Assembly: GCF_047149785.1 (NCBI RefSeq)
Contig: NZ_BAAGBE010000001.1
Location: 868,001-932,000 of the forward strand
Reading direction: 5' to 3'
DNA length: 64,000 nt
DNA from: Nitrobacter sp047149785
GTDB lineage: Bacteria > Pseudomonadota > Alphaproteobacteria > Rhizobiales > Xanthobacteraceae
This document shows positions 51,693-60,295 of this stretch, piece by piece. Below the pieces are notes generated by a model. It saw nothing but the letters and a program-made list of their open reading frames with translations, searched no databases and had not been told where the DNA came from. The stretch's first letter is position 1. Every line of letters begins with the position of its first letter. The translations under genes and the position numbers were made by a program.

Positions 51693-52949
51693 ATGTATGC
51701 AGAAGCAAGACGTTTTCTCCGCATGATAATCCTGTTGCTAACCGGCTTGGTTACGACGGGCTGCTCACCGAGCGCGTCTGAACCCGAGTTTACTCGGTTC
51801 ATCAAGATGACGGTCGACCTGTCCTATATAGGAACTCCTCTTACGATAAGTATCGTCATCAGTTGCGGTGTGCAGACGCGGCAAATTCTCGGAGAAGGTA
51901 GAAGTGCCCGTTATATCTGGGCGCCTTACATCTTCGGCGAGCGGACAGAAACCGGAGAAGGTATTCTGGTTCAGACGCCAAACATCTGTGGGCGAGATCT
52001 GGCGGAGCATCCAATGCCGGATGATTTTCTTCCGGTTGTATTCTGGGCGCCTGATGCAGGTAATCTTGAATTCATGGTCGCTTATCTTAACGAGCAGGCT
52101 TATGACCAACCGATCGCAAAGCTCAAATTTAACCGAGCAACTTTTGCGCCGGCGACTAAAGTTGATTACGACAGTTGGAAGTTGACGGAGTGGAAGAAGA
52201 ACATCGTGCCGCTCGCGACGCGGCACGATGAATATTCCAAGGGACACAATTTCTTCCAAGGCGGAGAGTTTTTTCCTAGAAGTGACCGTCGCAGTCTTCA
52301 CCGTTTGGTATTTTCACCATTGGCCTGTCGTGCGTATCTCCGCGTTCCCATTCCGGAGTCGGCGCGAAGCAGGATTCAGGCCGCCTGGCCTGTTGGCAAA
52401 CCTCACTTCTGGCTCGGCGCTCGTTCAATTCAAGAAGAGCTTGAGAAGCAATATCCGCAAATCTTTACGGGGTATCGGAGGTTAGATCCCAATTGGGATC
52501 GCGAAATGCCGGGGGCACTTCCAAGCTTCTACGAGGGAGTCGGTGTGAACCGAGCATCAGGCCTCGGCCATATTGTCACAAATAAGCTCGCGGTGGCATC
52601 GGGGCGTGGATTGAGAATTCCATATCGAGTGAGTACGGGATATCCGTGGGCCTCCGACCGCCTGCTAACCGATCATATGATCGACGTGCATGTCGACACC
52701 AAAGACGGCGCGGATCACGGCTTTGCATACTGCTTTCGCGATATGTACGCGACCTACTTTCACCCAGACCTAAATCAGCCACCAACCTCCGTCGGCCAAC
52801 GGTTCTATATCGACAATCAACTCATTGGCGTTTGGCCGAAGGGGCAGGGTTCGGCACCAACGCCCGTCATTATGGAAGACGACAAATACATTTGGCTTGC
52901 CGATCGGTCTGCGTTTCCGCTGACACACGAACTCGCGAGGATGCAATGA
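51693..52949 (+). CDS. Lipoprotein, paralogue B of the lipase cassette
   Basis: 418 residues. Signal peptide RFLRMIILLLTGLVTTGC with a lipobox (V-T-T-G-C), so the mature protein should be lipid-anchored. It shares the block order of paralogue A: VDLSYIGTPLTISIVISCG, GEGILVQTPNICGRDL, DDFLPVVFWAPDAGNLEF, MVAYLNEQAYDQPIAKLKFN, GFAYCFRDMYATYF. The TGA overlaps the ATG of the lipase gene (ATGA at 52946-52949). Envelope-anchored partners encoded just before a lipase recall immunity lipoproteins of antibacterial phospholipase effectors; that link is inference. Noticeably AT-rich. Confidence 0.72.
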   Translation: MYAEARRFLRMIILLLTGLVTTGCSPSASEPEFTRFIKMTVDLSYIGTPLTISIVISCGVQTRQILGEGRSARYIWAPYIFGERTETGEGILVQTPNICGRDLAEHPMPDDFLPVVFWAPDAGNLEFMVAYLNEQAYDQPIAKLKFNRATFAPATKVDYDSWKLTEWKKNIVPLATRHDEYSKGHNFFQGGEFFPRSDRRSLHRLVFSPLACRAYLRVPIPESARSRIQAAWPVGKPHFWLGARSIQEELEKQYPQIFTGYRRLDPNWDREMPGALPSFYEGVGVNRASGLGHIVTNKLAVASGRGLRIPYRVSTGYPWASDRLLTDHMIDVHVDTKDGADHGFAYCFRDMYATYFHPDLNQPPTSVGQRFYIDNQLIGVWPKGQGSAPTPVIMEDDKYIWLADRSAFPLTHELARMQ

Positions 52950-53719
52950 AAACTGAAACAAAGTACGCTTTACTCAGCGATTTCGTTTATTCGCGCAATG
53001 GTGACGGGACCGCACAAAACGTCGCGTTCAATATCCCAGATCTAATTTCTGGCGCGACCTTAGTTCGAAATAGTGGCTCGTTGAGCAGCGGCTTATATGC
53101 CGAAGCGTGGAGTATCGATGGCAAAATTGTTATTGTCTTTCGGGGAACCGACTTCAACGCGCCGGATAACAAAGATATTACGACGGATGTTGCTCTTGCG
53201 CTAGGCAGCCCACAGAACGCGCAATTGCAGGATGCGATTGCCTTTGTCGAAGCTGTAAAGGTTGATCAAGGAAATAACTCCTCCAACTTCGTTTTCGCCG
53301 GGCATTCGCTTGGTGGTGGTCTTGCGGCTCTCATGGCAGCAAAATATGGGAAGGAAGCGTATGTCTATGCTCCTGCACCATTCAAAGCTACAAGCGATTC
53401 GGGGGGCTTTATCCCCGACGGACTGGATGCCGACTCGCGAGCCATCCTGCTCGCTGGGAAACCAACGCCCCCACTGGTCGGAGGTCTTCCAGATGAATCG
53501 GATCCTGATTATCAATCGGCCTTGGCTTCATATTACGCAGCGAAGTCCGTGCGCGATGCAATTGTAAACGGCAACTATGCGGGAATCCACTCTTACGGAC
53601 TTGACGACGAGTTGCTGCAAAAATATCACGCAGACTCCACATTGGTTTGGATCGCAGGTCAATTTGGCATTTCACATTTCGATTCTTCTCCGGATGTTTC
53701 TTTTTTCGATCGGAGGTGA
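52946..53719 (+). CDS. Class-3-type lipase
   Basis: 257 residues, alpha/beta hydrolase. KIVIVFRGTDF is the strand before the oxyanion loop of class-3 lipases. The nucleophile elbow is FVFAGHSLGGGLAALMAAKY (G-H-S-L-G, Ser near residue 120). The strand YVYAPAPFKA follows, and a late His is in YAGIHSYGLDDELL. There is no signal peptide, no RTX repeat and no membrane helix, so export, if any, must be by a dedicated system. Translationally coupled to the lipoprotein gene before it. Acts on acyl esters; phospholipid or triglyceride preference unknown. Confidence 0.8.
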   Translation: MKTETKYALLSDFVYSRNGDGTAQNVAFNIPDLISGATLVRNSGSLSSGLYAEAWSIDGKIVIVFRGTDFNAPDNKDITTDVALALGSPQNAQLQDAIAFVEAVKVDQGNNSSNFVFAGHSLGGGLAALMAAKYGKEAYVYAPAPFKATSDSGGFIPDGLDADSRAILLAGKPTPPLVGGLPDESDPDYQSALASYYAAKSVRDAIVNGNYAGIHSYGLDDELLQKYHADSTLVWIAGQFGISHFDSSPDVSFFDRR

Positions 53720-53732
53720 TAGCGACGCTCGA

Positions 53733-54184
53733 TCTTTGAGCGCGAGTTGCTTCCGGTCTGGCGCAACCGTCTGCTCACGGAAATTACCCCTGGCGATCTT
53801 AGGGCACACTGCGGCAAGATTGTCGAACGAGGTGCGCCGGCTACTGCGATCCACGTTCGCGATGTCCTAAAGCAGGTCTATGGATTTGCGATTCTCCACG
53901 GTGAGAAGGTTGCCAACCTCGCCGACGATGTAGGGCCAGCCTCGATCGCGGATTTCGTACCGAGGGATCGATCACTCTCGCCATCTGAAATTCGCGTGAT
54001 GTTGAAGCAGATTGAGCATGTCGCCACGCTGCCCACCATCCGCTTGGGTCTGCGCCTATTTCTGCTCACGATGGTTCGCAAAAGCGAACTTCAGGACGCG
54101 ACGTGGGATGAGGTGGGTTTCGAGAACGCCGTCTGGACGATTCCGAAAGAGCGGATGAAACGCTCGAAGGCGCATAACGTCTAG
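53733..54184 (+). pseudogene. Tyrosine integrase, middle fragment only
   Basis: Reads ELLPVWRNRLLTEITPGDLR, VLKQVYGFAILHGEKVANLA, LSPSEIRVMLKQIEHVATLP, LGLRLFLLTMVRKSELQDAT and WTIPKERMKRSKAHNV, then stops. This is the core-binding domain and first catalytic Arg (MVRKSEL) of a P4/DUF4102-type integrase. The N-terminal arm-binding domain and the H-x-x-R...Y half are missing. It follows the lipase stop directly. It may once have driven this cassette or the larger element. Confidence 0.82.
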
Positions 54185-54256
54185 ACGCCGCCGCGCCCGG
54201 CTGCCCGGGCACGCTTCATGATCCTATCTGGAACTGATGCGACGACTGTTTTCATA

Positions 54257-54286
54257 CGTCAGAAAATAATACATATTTTTCTGACG
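54257..54286. promoter_or_regulatory. Perfect inverted repeat upstream of abiE
   Basis: CGTCAGAAAA (54257-54266) and TTTTCTGACG (54277-54286) are exact inverse copies with a 10-base AT spacer, in the 236-bp gap before abiEi. Could be an operator or a leftover recombination end. Confidence 0.5.
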
Positions 54287-54382
54287 CCCAAGCGGCCCAA
54301 CGCAGGTTCAATTCAGCGTTCCGTTCTTCGCGGGAGACTGGCCGCCTATTCCTGGCTGTGGCAAGGATGACGTGTGACAAAA

Positions 54383-54411
54383 CCTCTGATAAGATCGCGT
54401 TTGATTAGAGG
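54383..54411. promoter_or_regulatory. Imperfect inverted repeat at the abiE promoter
   Basis: CCTCTGATAAGA (54383-54394) against TTTGATTAGAGG (54400-54411), nine of twelve positions pairing, ending 10 bp before the abiEi ATG. AbiEi antitoxins repress their operon by binding inverted repeats, so this is a sensible candidate. Confidence 0.5.
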
Positions 54412-54420
54412 ATTTGTAAC

Positions 54421-55041
54421 ATGCCCTCGGCGCAAGATTCGCAAAAGGCGAAGCTCAGAAGCCTGCTCGAAGCGCGCAGCATGATGCACGCGCATGAACT
54501 GCGTGAGGCCGGCATCAGCGCGCAAACGATCGCGCGCGCTGTCGAGAGCGGTGAAGTCGCGCGTATCTCGCGCGGGGTTTATCAGAAGCGTGGCGCGGAA
54601 GTCGACGAGAACCAGATCCTCGCCGAAGCTGCCATGCGCGTCCCCAAAGGCGTGGTCGCTCTGGTATCGGCTCTCGCCTTCCATGGACTGACCGACCAGA
54701 TGCCACGGCGCGTTTGGATGGCAATAGGGACGAGCGATTGGGCGCCCGTCCAATCCTATCCGCCGCTGCGCATGGTCCGTTTCACCGAGTCCTATCTGCG
54801 CCAGGGCATCGAGCATCATGCGATCGCTGGCATCGACGTCCCGGTCTATTCAATTCCGAAGACCCTTGCCGATCTATTCCGAAACCCCAAACTGGTCGAC
54901 CGATCGGTCGCTGTAGAAGGTCTGCGCGCCGCCCTCCAGCAACGCAAGGTAACTCCGAGCGCAATCGCCCAGGCCGCGAAGTCCGGCGGCGCCTGGAAGG
55001 TGATGCAACCCTATCTAGAGGCGCTCACCTCTAATGGCTAA
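54421..55041 (+). CDS. abiEi: AbiEi-family antitoxin / transcriptional repressor
   Basis: 206 residues. N-terminal winged helix: SLLEARSMMHAHELREAGIS then QTIARAVESGEVARISRGVY. The C-terminal AbiEi domain contains GVVALVSALAFHGLTDQMPR and IPVYSIPKTLADLFRNPK-like text (VPVYSIPKTLADLFRNPKLV). In type IV systems it represses the operon and opposes the nucleotidyltransferase toxin without binding it. Overlaps the toxin gene by 8 bp. Complete. Confidence 0.88.
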   Translation: MPSAQDSQKAKLRSLLEARSMMHAHELREAGISAQTIARAVESGEVARISRGVYQKRGAEVDENQILAEAAMRVPKGVVALVSALAFHGLTDQMPRRVWMAIGTSDWAPVQSYPPLRMVRFTESYLRQGIEHHAIAGIDVPVYSIPKTLADLFRNPKLVDRSVAVEGLRAALQQRKVTPSAIAQAAKSGGAWKVMQPYLEALTSNG

Positions 55042-55915
55042 AGCACCAACGAACATGGCAAAGTCGGTCAAGGACCGGCTGCTCAATATCGCCCGCAAGG
55101 AAGGTCGCGTATTCGATATCCTGCTGGTGCGGTTCGCGCTCGAACGGCTGCTCTACCGCCTGTCGATCTCAGCGCATCGGGACCGCTTCGTCTTGAAGGG
55201 CGGTATGCTGGTCACGGTCTGGGTGGCCGACGACAATCGGGTGACGCGGGATGCGGACTTTCTCGGACATGGGGACGCCGATCCTGACCGTCTGATCGCC
55301 GACTTCGGGGAGATCATGGCGATCGAGAGCGACGATGATGGCCTCGCCTTCGATATCGACGCGCTCGCTGCGACGGTTATTCGAGAAGAGATGGAATACG
55401 GCGGCGTTCGCCTCAAGACCGCAGCCTACCTCGAAAGAACGCGCATCCCCGTCACAATCGACATTGGCTTCGGAGACGCCATGACCGATGCGACACGGCG
55501 GCTCGACTATCCGGCCCTGCTGGATTTTCCTGCCCCGCAGGTTCGTTCCTATCCGCCCGCCACGGTGATCGCCGAGAAATTCCAGGCGATGGTGGCGCTT
55601 GGCGTCCTCAACGGACGCATGAAGGACTATTACGACCTGTGGGCGATCCCGCGCGCGATCGACATTTCCACTGACGATCTGGATGCGGCCATCAGCACGA
55701 CGTTCGAGCGCCGGCGGACGCCGATCCCGAAAGAACGCCCACCAAGTCTCTCGGTCGAGATGTATGGCGACGAAGGGAAACAACGGCAATGGCGTGCTTA
55801 CGCCGCGTCGCTCGAACTCGACGCTGTTTCGCTGGAATCGATCATCGAAGGGGTTTGGGAGTTGGTCGGCCCGTCATGCGCGCGGATCGTAGCAAGAAAT
55901 GAGAATGAGGCATGA
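55034..55915 (+). CDS. abiEii: AbiEii-family nucleotidyltransferase toxin
   Basis: 293 residues, DUF1814/AbiEii. KDRLLNIARKEGRVFDILLV RF is the N-terminal helix block. The nucleotidyltransferase motif is FVLKGGMLVTVW...RVTRDADFLG, with the G-G and D-x-D residues. The later active-site blocks are IPVTIDIGFGDAMT and the lysine/aspartate pair VIAEKFQAMVALG..RMKDYYDLW. All expected catalytic residues are visible, so this is likely a working growth-arrest / phage-abortive pair with abiEi. The stop overlaps the next gene by 4 bp. Confidence 0.88.
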   Translation: MAKAPTNMAKSVKDRLLNIARKEGRVFDILLVRFALERLLYRLSISAHRDRFVLKGGMLVTVWVADDNRVTRDADFLGHGDADPDRLIADFGEIMAIESDDDGLAFDIDALAATVIREEMEYGGVRLKTAAYLERTRIPVTIDIGFGDAMTDATRRLDYPALLDFPAPQVRSYPPATVIAEKFQAMVALGVLNGRMKDYYDLWAIPRAIDISTDDLDAAISTTFERRRTPIPKERPPSLSVEMYGDEGKQRQWRAYAASLELDAVSLESIIEGVWELVGPSCARIVARNENEA

Positions 55916-56105
55916 CCGAGGGCGTCGCCATCATTGACGTCTGGGACGTCGAAACCTTCGACAGCGAGTTGCGCGGCGACCTCGACGCCCACACCGATGT
56001 CATCCGCGCTTATATGCTCACCTTGCGCCGCCAATGGCTGGAGCGTGAGGCCTCCGATCGCACCATGCCCTATCCCGAGAATCCTTATGCGGGCGAGTTC
56101 ATGCG
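55912..56105 (+). pseudogene. Truncated gene coupled to abiEii
   Basis: Starts in an ATGA overlap with the toxin. MTEGVAIIDVWDVETFDSEL, RGDLDAHTDVIRAYMLTLRR, QWLEREASDRTMPYPENPYA GEFMR is conserved-looking, then protein character ends abruptly and the DNA becomes parB in another frame. The open frame runs on to 56184 as junk. The joint near 56105 is probably a deletion. Function of the intact gene unknown. Confidence 0.5.
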
Positions 56106-57896
56106 GGTGCGGCCAGCATCGCGGCCAAAGGCATCCTGCAAAACCTCGTGGTGGAGCCGGAGCGTGACGAGGGCGGCCAGCTGACCGGCTGCTATTTCGT
56201 CACCATCGGGGAAGGCCGCAGGTTGGCGCAGTTGCTGCGCGCGAAGCGCAAGGAGATCAAGAAGACGGAAGCCATTCGCTGCGTCATCGACACGGCGAAC
56301 GACCCGTTTGAGATCAGCCTTGACGAGAACGTCACGCGCACGGCCATGCACCCCGCCGACCAGTTCGAGGCGTTCCGCGAGCTTGCGGAAACGCGCGGAT
56401 GGGGAGCGGAAGAAATCGCGGCGCGCTTCGGTGTCACCGCGCATGTGGTGAAGCAGCGGCTTCGGCTTGGCGCGGTCAGCCCCAAGCTGATGCAGGTCTA
56501 TCGTGACGGCGGGTTGACGCTCGACCAGTTGATGGCCTTCGCCATCACCGAGGACCATGTGCGGCAGGAACAGGTTTACGACAACCTGTCCTATAATCGC
56601 GATCCGTCCTTCATTCGTCGCGACCTCATGCGAACGCATATTCCGGCAACGGATCGCCGCGCGATCTTCATCGGCGCGGAGGATTATGTTGAGAACGGCG
56701 GCACGATCATCCGTGACCTGTTCATGGAGGATCGTGGTGGCTTCTACGAGAACGCCGCATTGCTGGACCGGCTTGTCATCGGCAAGCTGGAATGGATCGC
56801 CGCGAACATTCAGGAGGCGGAAGGCTGGAAGTGGGTTTCGGTTCATATCGATTGTCCCCACGCGCATGGCCTGCGCCGCACTATCCGCGTCCGGTGGAGC
56901 TTTCGGAAGAAGACGGAAACGCCTGCGCCGCCGCGCAGGAGGAATATGATCGCTTGTCATCGGAGTATGAGGATGCTGAGGAACTTCCCGACGATGTGGA
57001 CCAGCATTTCGGGGAGCTTGAATCCGAGATCGAGCGCATCGACGCCTTGCGCCACGCTTACGATCCCGACGACATCGCGCGCAGTGGCGTGTTTATCGTT
57101 CTGTCCCCGGACGGAGAAGCCCGCATCGAGCGCGGTTTCATTCGGCCCGAGGACGAGAAGTCCGAAGCAGAGGAGGCCAGCGATGGCGAAACCGTCATCG
57201 ACGGCGTGTGCGTCAACGGTGATGGCGAGATCATCGAGGATGGCGAAGGCGGGGATGGTGCATCCGCGCCCGGCAGCGAGGACGAGGATACGGAGGAAGA
57301 CGGCACGCCGCTGTGGGATCTTCTCGTCCGCGACCTGACCGCGCAGCGCACCCTTGGCCTGCGCCTTGCGCTTGGCGAGCAGCCGGACATGGCGTTGATC
57401 GCCGTCACCCATGCGCTTGCCGCGCAGACCTTACTATCGCGGCGTTGATGCCCATTGCCTCGACATCCGCCCCATCGGTTCGCCCCTTGGCGGACATGCG
57501 GACGGCATCAAGGATACGGCGGCGGCAAAGGCGCTGGCGGATCGTCATGCCGGATGGGCGGGCGACATGCCGCGCGATGTTGGCGGACCTGTGGGGCTTC
57601 ATCGTCGGGCTGGATCAGGTGAGCGTCATGGCGCTGTTCGCGCATTGCGCCGGGCAGACCGTCAACGCGGTGAAGCGGCCTTGGGAGCGCAAGCCTCGCG
57701 CGCTTGAAGCGGCGGACAAGCTGTCGAGCGCGGTCGCGCTCGACATGACCGCACATTGGACGCCAAGGTGCGGACCTATCTCGGCCGCGTGACGAAGGCG
57801 CTCATCCTCGACGCCGTCCGGGAAGCCGTCAGCGACGAGGCGGCGGATCGCATCGCCAGCATGAAGAAGCAGCCGATGGCAGAAGCCGCCGAGTAG
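56106..57896 (+). pseudogene. Element-type parB gene with about five frame breaks
   Basis: 5' end missing (begins AASIAAKGILQNLVVEPERD). Core reads LDENVTRTAMHPADQFEAFR, IAARFGVTAHVVKQRLRLGA (helix-turn-helix), SPKLMQVYRDGGLTLDQLMA and ITEDHVRQEQVYDNL. Frame breaks: near 56883 (continues YPRPVELSEEDGNACAAAQ), near 57433 (YYRGVDAHCLDIRPIGSPLG), near 57578 (ADLWGFIVGLDQVSVMALFA), near 57768 (VRTYLGRVTKALILDAVREA), ending EAAE at 57896. This is the ~600-residue ParB-domain protein of alphaproteobacterial conjugative elements. Several longer frames remain open but cannot give the full protein. Confidence 0.82.
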
Positions 57897-57968
57897 CTTC
57901 TGGCCGGAACCGGATGGCTCCCGTCGCTGATGCGCACCGCACGGCGCGCAGGGCTGGAGCGTGACGTA

Positions 57969-58353
57969 GGTCATCGCGAACGAAGCCTTCGCCATCTTCA
58001 TCCGCGCTTGGCTGACGTCGATCGCGTCCTTGCCGGAAATGGCCCAGGCCGCTGCTCGTGCCAAAGGCGGGGAGCGATATGACAAGTTTCTCGAAGCGTT
58101 GGGCCATCGACTGGCTAAGGGACCGAAGCTGCTGCAGGATATTGGGGACGATATCGACGGATCAATGCCCGGCCCACTCGCCCGCGCGATCCGCCGGAGC
58201 AGCCAGGACACGGCGTCCGATGTCGGCCGCCAGCTCATCCGCCGCCAGCTCAACATCCAGCCGACGCTCACCATCAGGCCGGGCTTCCCCGTCCGCGTGA
58301 TCGTCAATCGGGACCTGGTGATGAAACCCTATGGCGCCAAGGAATCGTCATGA
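57969..58353 (+). pseudogene. trbI 3' remnant joined to unidentified sequence
   Basis: The last part, ARAIRRSSQDTASDVGRQLI RRQL then NIQPTLTIRPGFPVRVIVNR DLVM, is the conserved C-terminus of TrbI/VirB10 conjugation channel proteins. The upstream in-frame part (FAIFIRAWLTSIASLPEMAQ, RYDKFLEALGHRLAKGPKLL) does not look like TrbI and is preceded by a stop, so two pieces have been joined near 58170. TTG 58030 could start a 107-residue product. The stop overlaps DUF2274 by ATGA, the normal arrangement after trbI. Confidence 0.68.
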
Positions 58354-58574
58354 CCAAGCTGAGACTCTCGGCGCTCCCCGATGACAAGCCGGTCAAGATC
58401 ACCGTCGAGCTGCTGGCGGCCGTCCACCGCGATCTCATGGCTTATGCCGAAATCCTGGCTCGAACCGCCGGCGAGGGCGCGTCGCCCGATCCGGTCAAGC
58501 TGGTCGCGCCCATGCTCCAGCGCTTCATGGCAGCAGATAAAGTGTTCCGGAAGGCGAAGCGCGAGATGGTCTAG
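58350..58574 (+). CDS. DUF2274 protein
   Basis: 74 residues: MTKLRLSALPDDKPVKITVE, LLAAVHRDLMAYAEILARTA, PDPVKLVAPMLQRFMAADKV. This is the full DUF2274 domain, a ribbon-helix-helix-like small protein that follows trbI at the end of the Trb operon in many alphaproteobacterial elements. Intact, and marks the right boundary of recognisable element genes. Function unknown. Confidence 0.85.
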   Translation: MTKLRLSALPDDKPVKITVELLAAVHRDLMAYAEILARTAGEGASPDPVKLVAPMLQRFMAADKVFRKAKREMV

Positions 58575-59796
58575 CAGGTTATTGGAGACAAAGGGGCACA
58601 ACTCCTTGCCTCATTGAACGATTCAAGGCTGTTGCTTAGAACCGGTCAATTGCTGGTGCTAAAGAAGGCTTGCGACATGAGAGTGTGGACCGCGAATTGA
58701 CGACCTGTCAGATCATCAATGATCGCGGTACAGGCAGTGATTGTGCTGAGAAATATTGCATGAGCCATTTGCGCTCCCGTCGCAAAGATCGGGTTTACTT
58801 GGCAACGCATGATATACCCGTTCTTGGACGTGAGTGAGGTTTTTGATGACCTCTTCGCAACTCACCTTTTCAAGGTGTCCGATGTTTTCTGCGGTGACTT
58901 CAAGTGAGAGAAATATGAGTTTAGGCTGTTTGTACTCGGTAACCTCTCGACAATCCTCGATCTATTCGCGCTCGGAAAGCCATTTATCACCGGAACGCTT
59001 GGAAATACGGGCTACTTCTAATGGAAGACGGTCCCTCTCGGTTTCGGAAATGCGACCTTCTTCCAAGTGGATTGCCAGCCCTTGGTAGGAAAATATCGAT
59101 AGATAACGAAGAGCTGGGCCTAGAATTTCATTGAGCTTATCGACGAGCCTCGTCAGAACCGCCAAAGTGCTACGTATGACAAATATCCTTTGGTGAAGAC
59201 GCAGACCAAGATCAGCGGCGCCATCATAATGCGAAACAGATAGAAAAAGCTCCTTTGCGCCCATTCCAGCGATCATGCACTGCGTCGCAGCCAGCCAGAG
59301 AGCCATGGATTGTCTCGAGATTGGCGTATGACTGACGTTCCGACAGCCACGCTCGTATTTCTTCGTTCGACCTTTTCTTAAGCTACCGAGTTAGTTCCGT
59401 GAGCTTCAGTCTCTCCCCAGCCAACTCTTCTCTGTAAAGAGAAAAGGCCCCGTAAAAGATCGAATTCATAAGAATCTTCAAATCCGACGAGAAGCGGAGG
59501 GTCGGGATATTGTCGTTTGGTTGTAGAACGTAGCCATCTCGCGATGACCATCCGCCAATGCTTGGCTGACGAATACATCGATCTTGCGGAGAAGATCGGA
59601 GGCTGAATGCGTTCTTCTTTGGTCTGGATTGGCTCGAAGAGAGGCCCGCCGCTTATGTCGTTCACGTCGAAGCGCCACCGCTACTGTGCGATTGTGTGCC
59701 CCGCCTCTCGCGGCATTCTGCGCGCCGACCGTATGCTGCCTATCATCGGCCATCCCGAACCGATCGCGCTTGTCCTTCACGGCGGTAGCTATTCAA
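58575..59796. other. 1.2-kb stretch of probable decayed coding DNA
   Basis: No complete gene is convincing. On the minus strand several frames look protein-like in turn: KIDVFVSQALADGHREMATF near 59570, LKILMNSIFYGAFSLYREEL near 59450, EEIRAWLSERQSYANLETIH near 59330, and a 114-codon frame 58962-59306 (LTRLVDKLNEILGPALRYLS). This suggests one or two genes broken by frameshifts. No family recognised. Composition is AT-richer than the flanking siderophore locus. It separates the element remnant from that locus. Confidence 0.4.
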
Positions 59797-60165
59797 TTAC
59801 GGCAGCGCGTTTGATCTTGTTCCCTTGCGCGCGAGCTTCTCGAGCTGCTTGAAATCGCGTTTCGTGCTCGCAGAGGCCGATTGCTCGATTGACCGGTAGA
59901 GGTCGACGATCTTTGCACCATGCGCCGTGAGCTTTGCGCCGCCTCGCGCGTTGCCGCCAGCACTGGTTGCAACGGCCGGCTGGGTAAGAGCATGATTGAC
60001 TTCATCGACCAGAAGCCAGGCGCGGCGATAAGACATCCCGATTTTCCGGGCGCCGGCGGATATCGATCCGGTTTCGCGGATCGCTTCAAGGAGTGCGATT
60101 TTGCCGGGGCCGATCCGCTTGCCGTTCGGAAGGTCAACTCTGATGCTGAGACTGGTTTTCGACAT
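59797..60165 (-). CDS. ModE-type winged-helix regulator, 122 aa
   Basis: RIGPGKIALLEAIRETGSIS then AGARKIGMSYRRAWLLVDEV is the ModE N-terminal winged helix-turn-helix (LysR-like fold), followed by ARGGAKLTAHGAKIVDLYRS. The C-terminal molbindin (metal-binding) domains of full ModE are absent, as in many short single-domain homologues. It lies 130 bp after an ABC ATPase gene on the same strand. That pairing may mean metal-dependent control of the transporter, but molybdate versus iron cannot be decided. Confidence 0.78.
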   Translation of the reverse strand: MSKTSLSIRVDLPNGKRIGPGKIALLEAIRETGSISAGARKIGMSYRRAWLLVDEVNHALTQPAVATSAGGNARGGAKLTAHGAKIVDLYRSIEQSASASTKRDFKQLEKLARKGTRSNALP

Positions 60166-60295
60166 CGCCGGTGATTGGGAAGGAGAGTTGGCGCAACACG
60201 CCGCGAAACGCGGCTTTCGTCAAGTGATATCTCGCTTTGACGGTTGCAAATCCTTTCGTTCGCGCAGCGCGCGAAGTAGTGGCGAGGCGGTGGGC

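Noticed and set aside
59478..59852. Overlapping frames on both strands (100 and 81 codons)
   Set aside because: Neither resembles a family; the minus-strand text seems part of a decayed gene, described under the 58575-59796 region.
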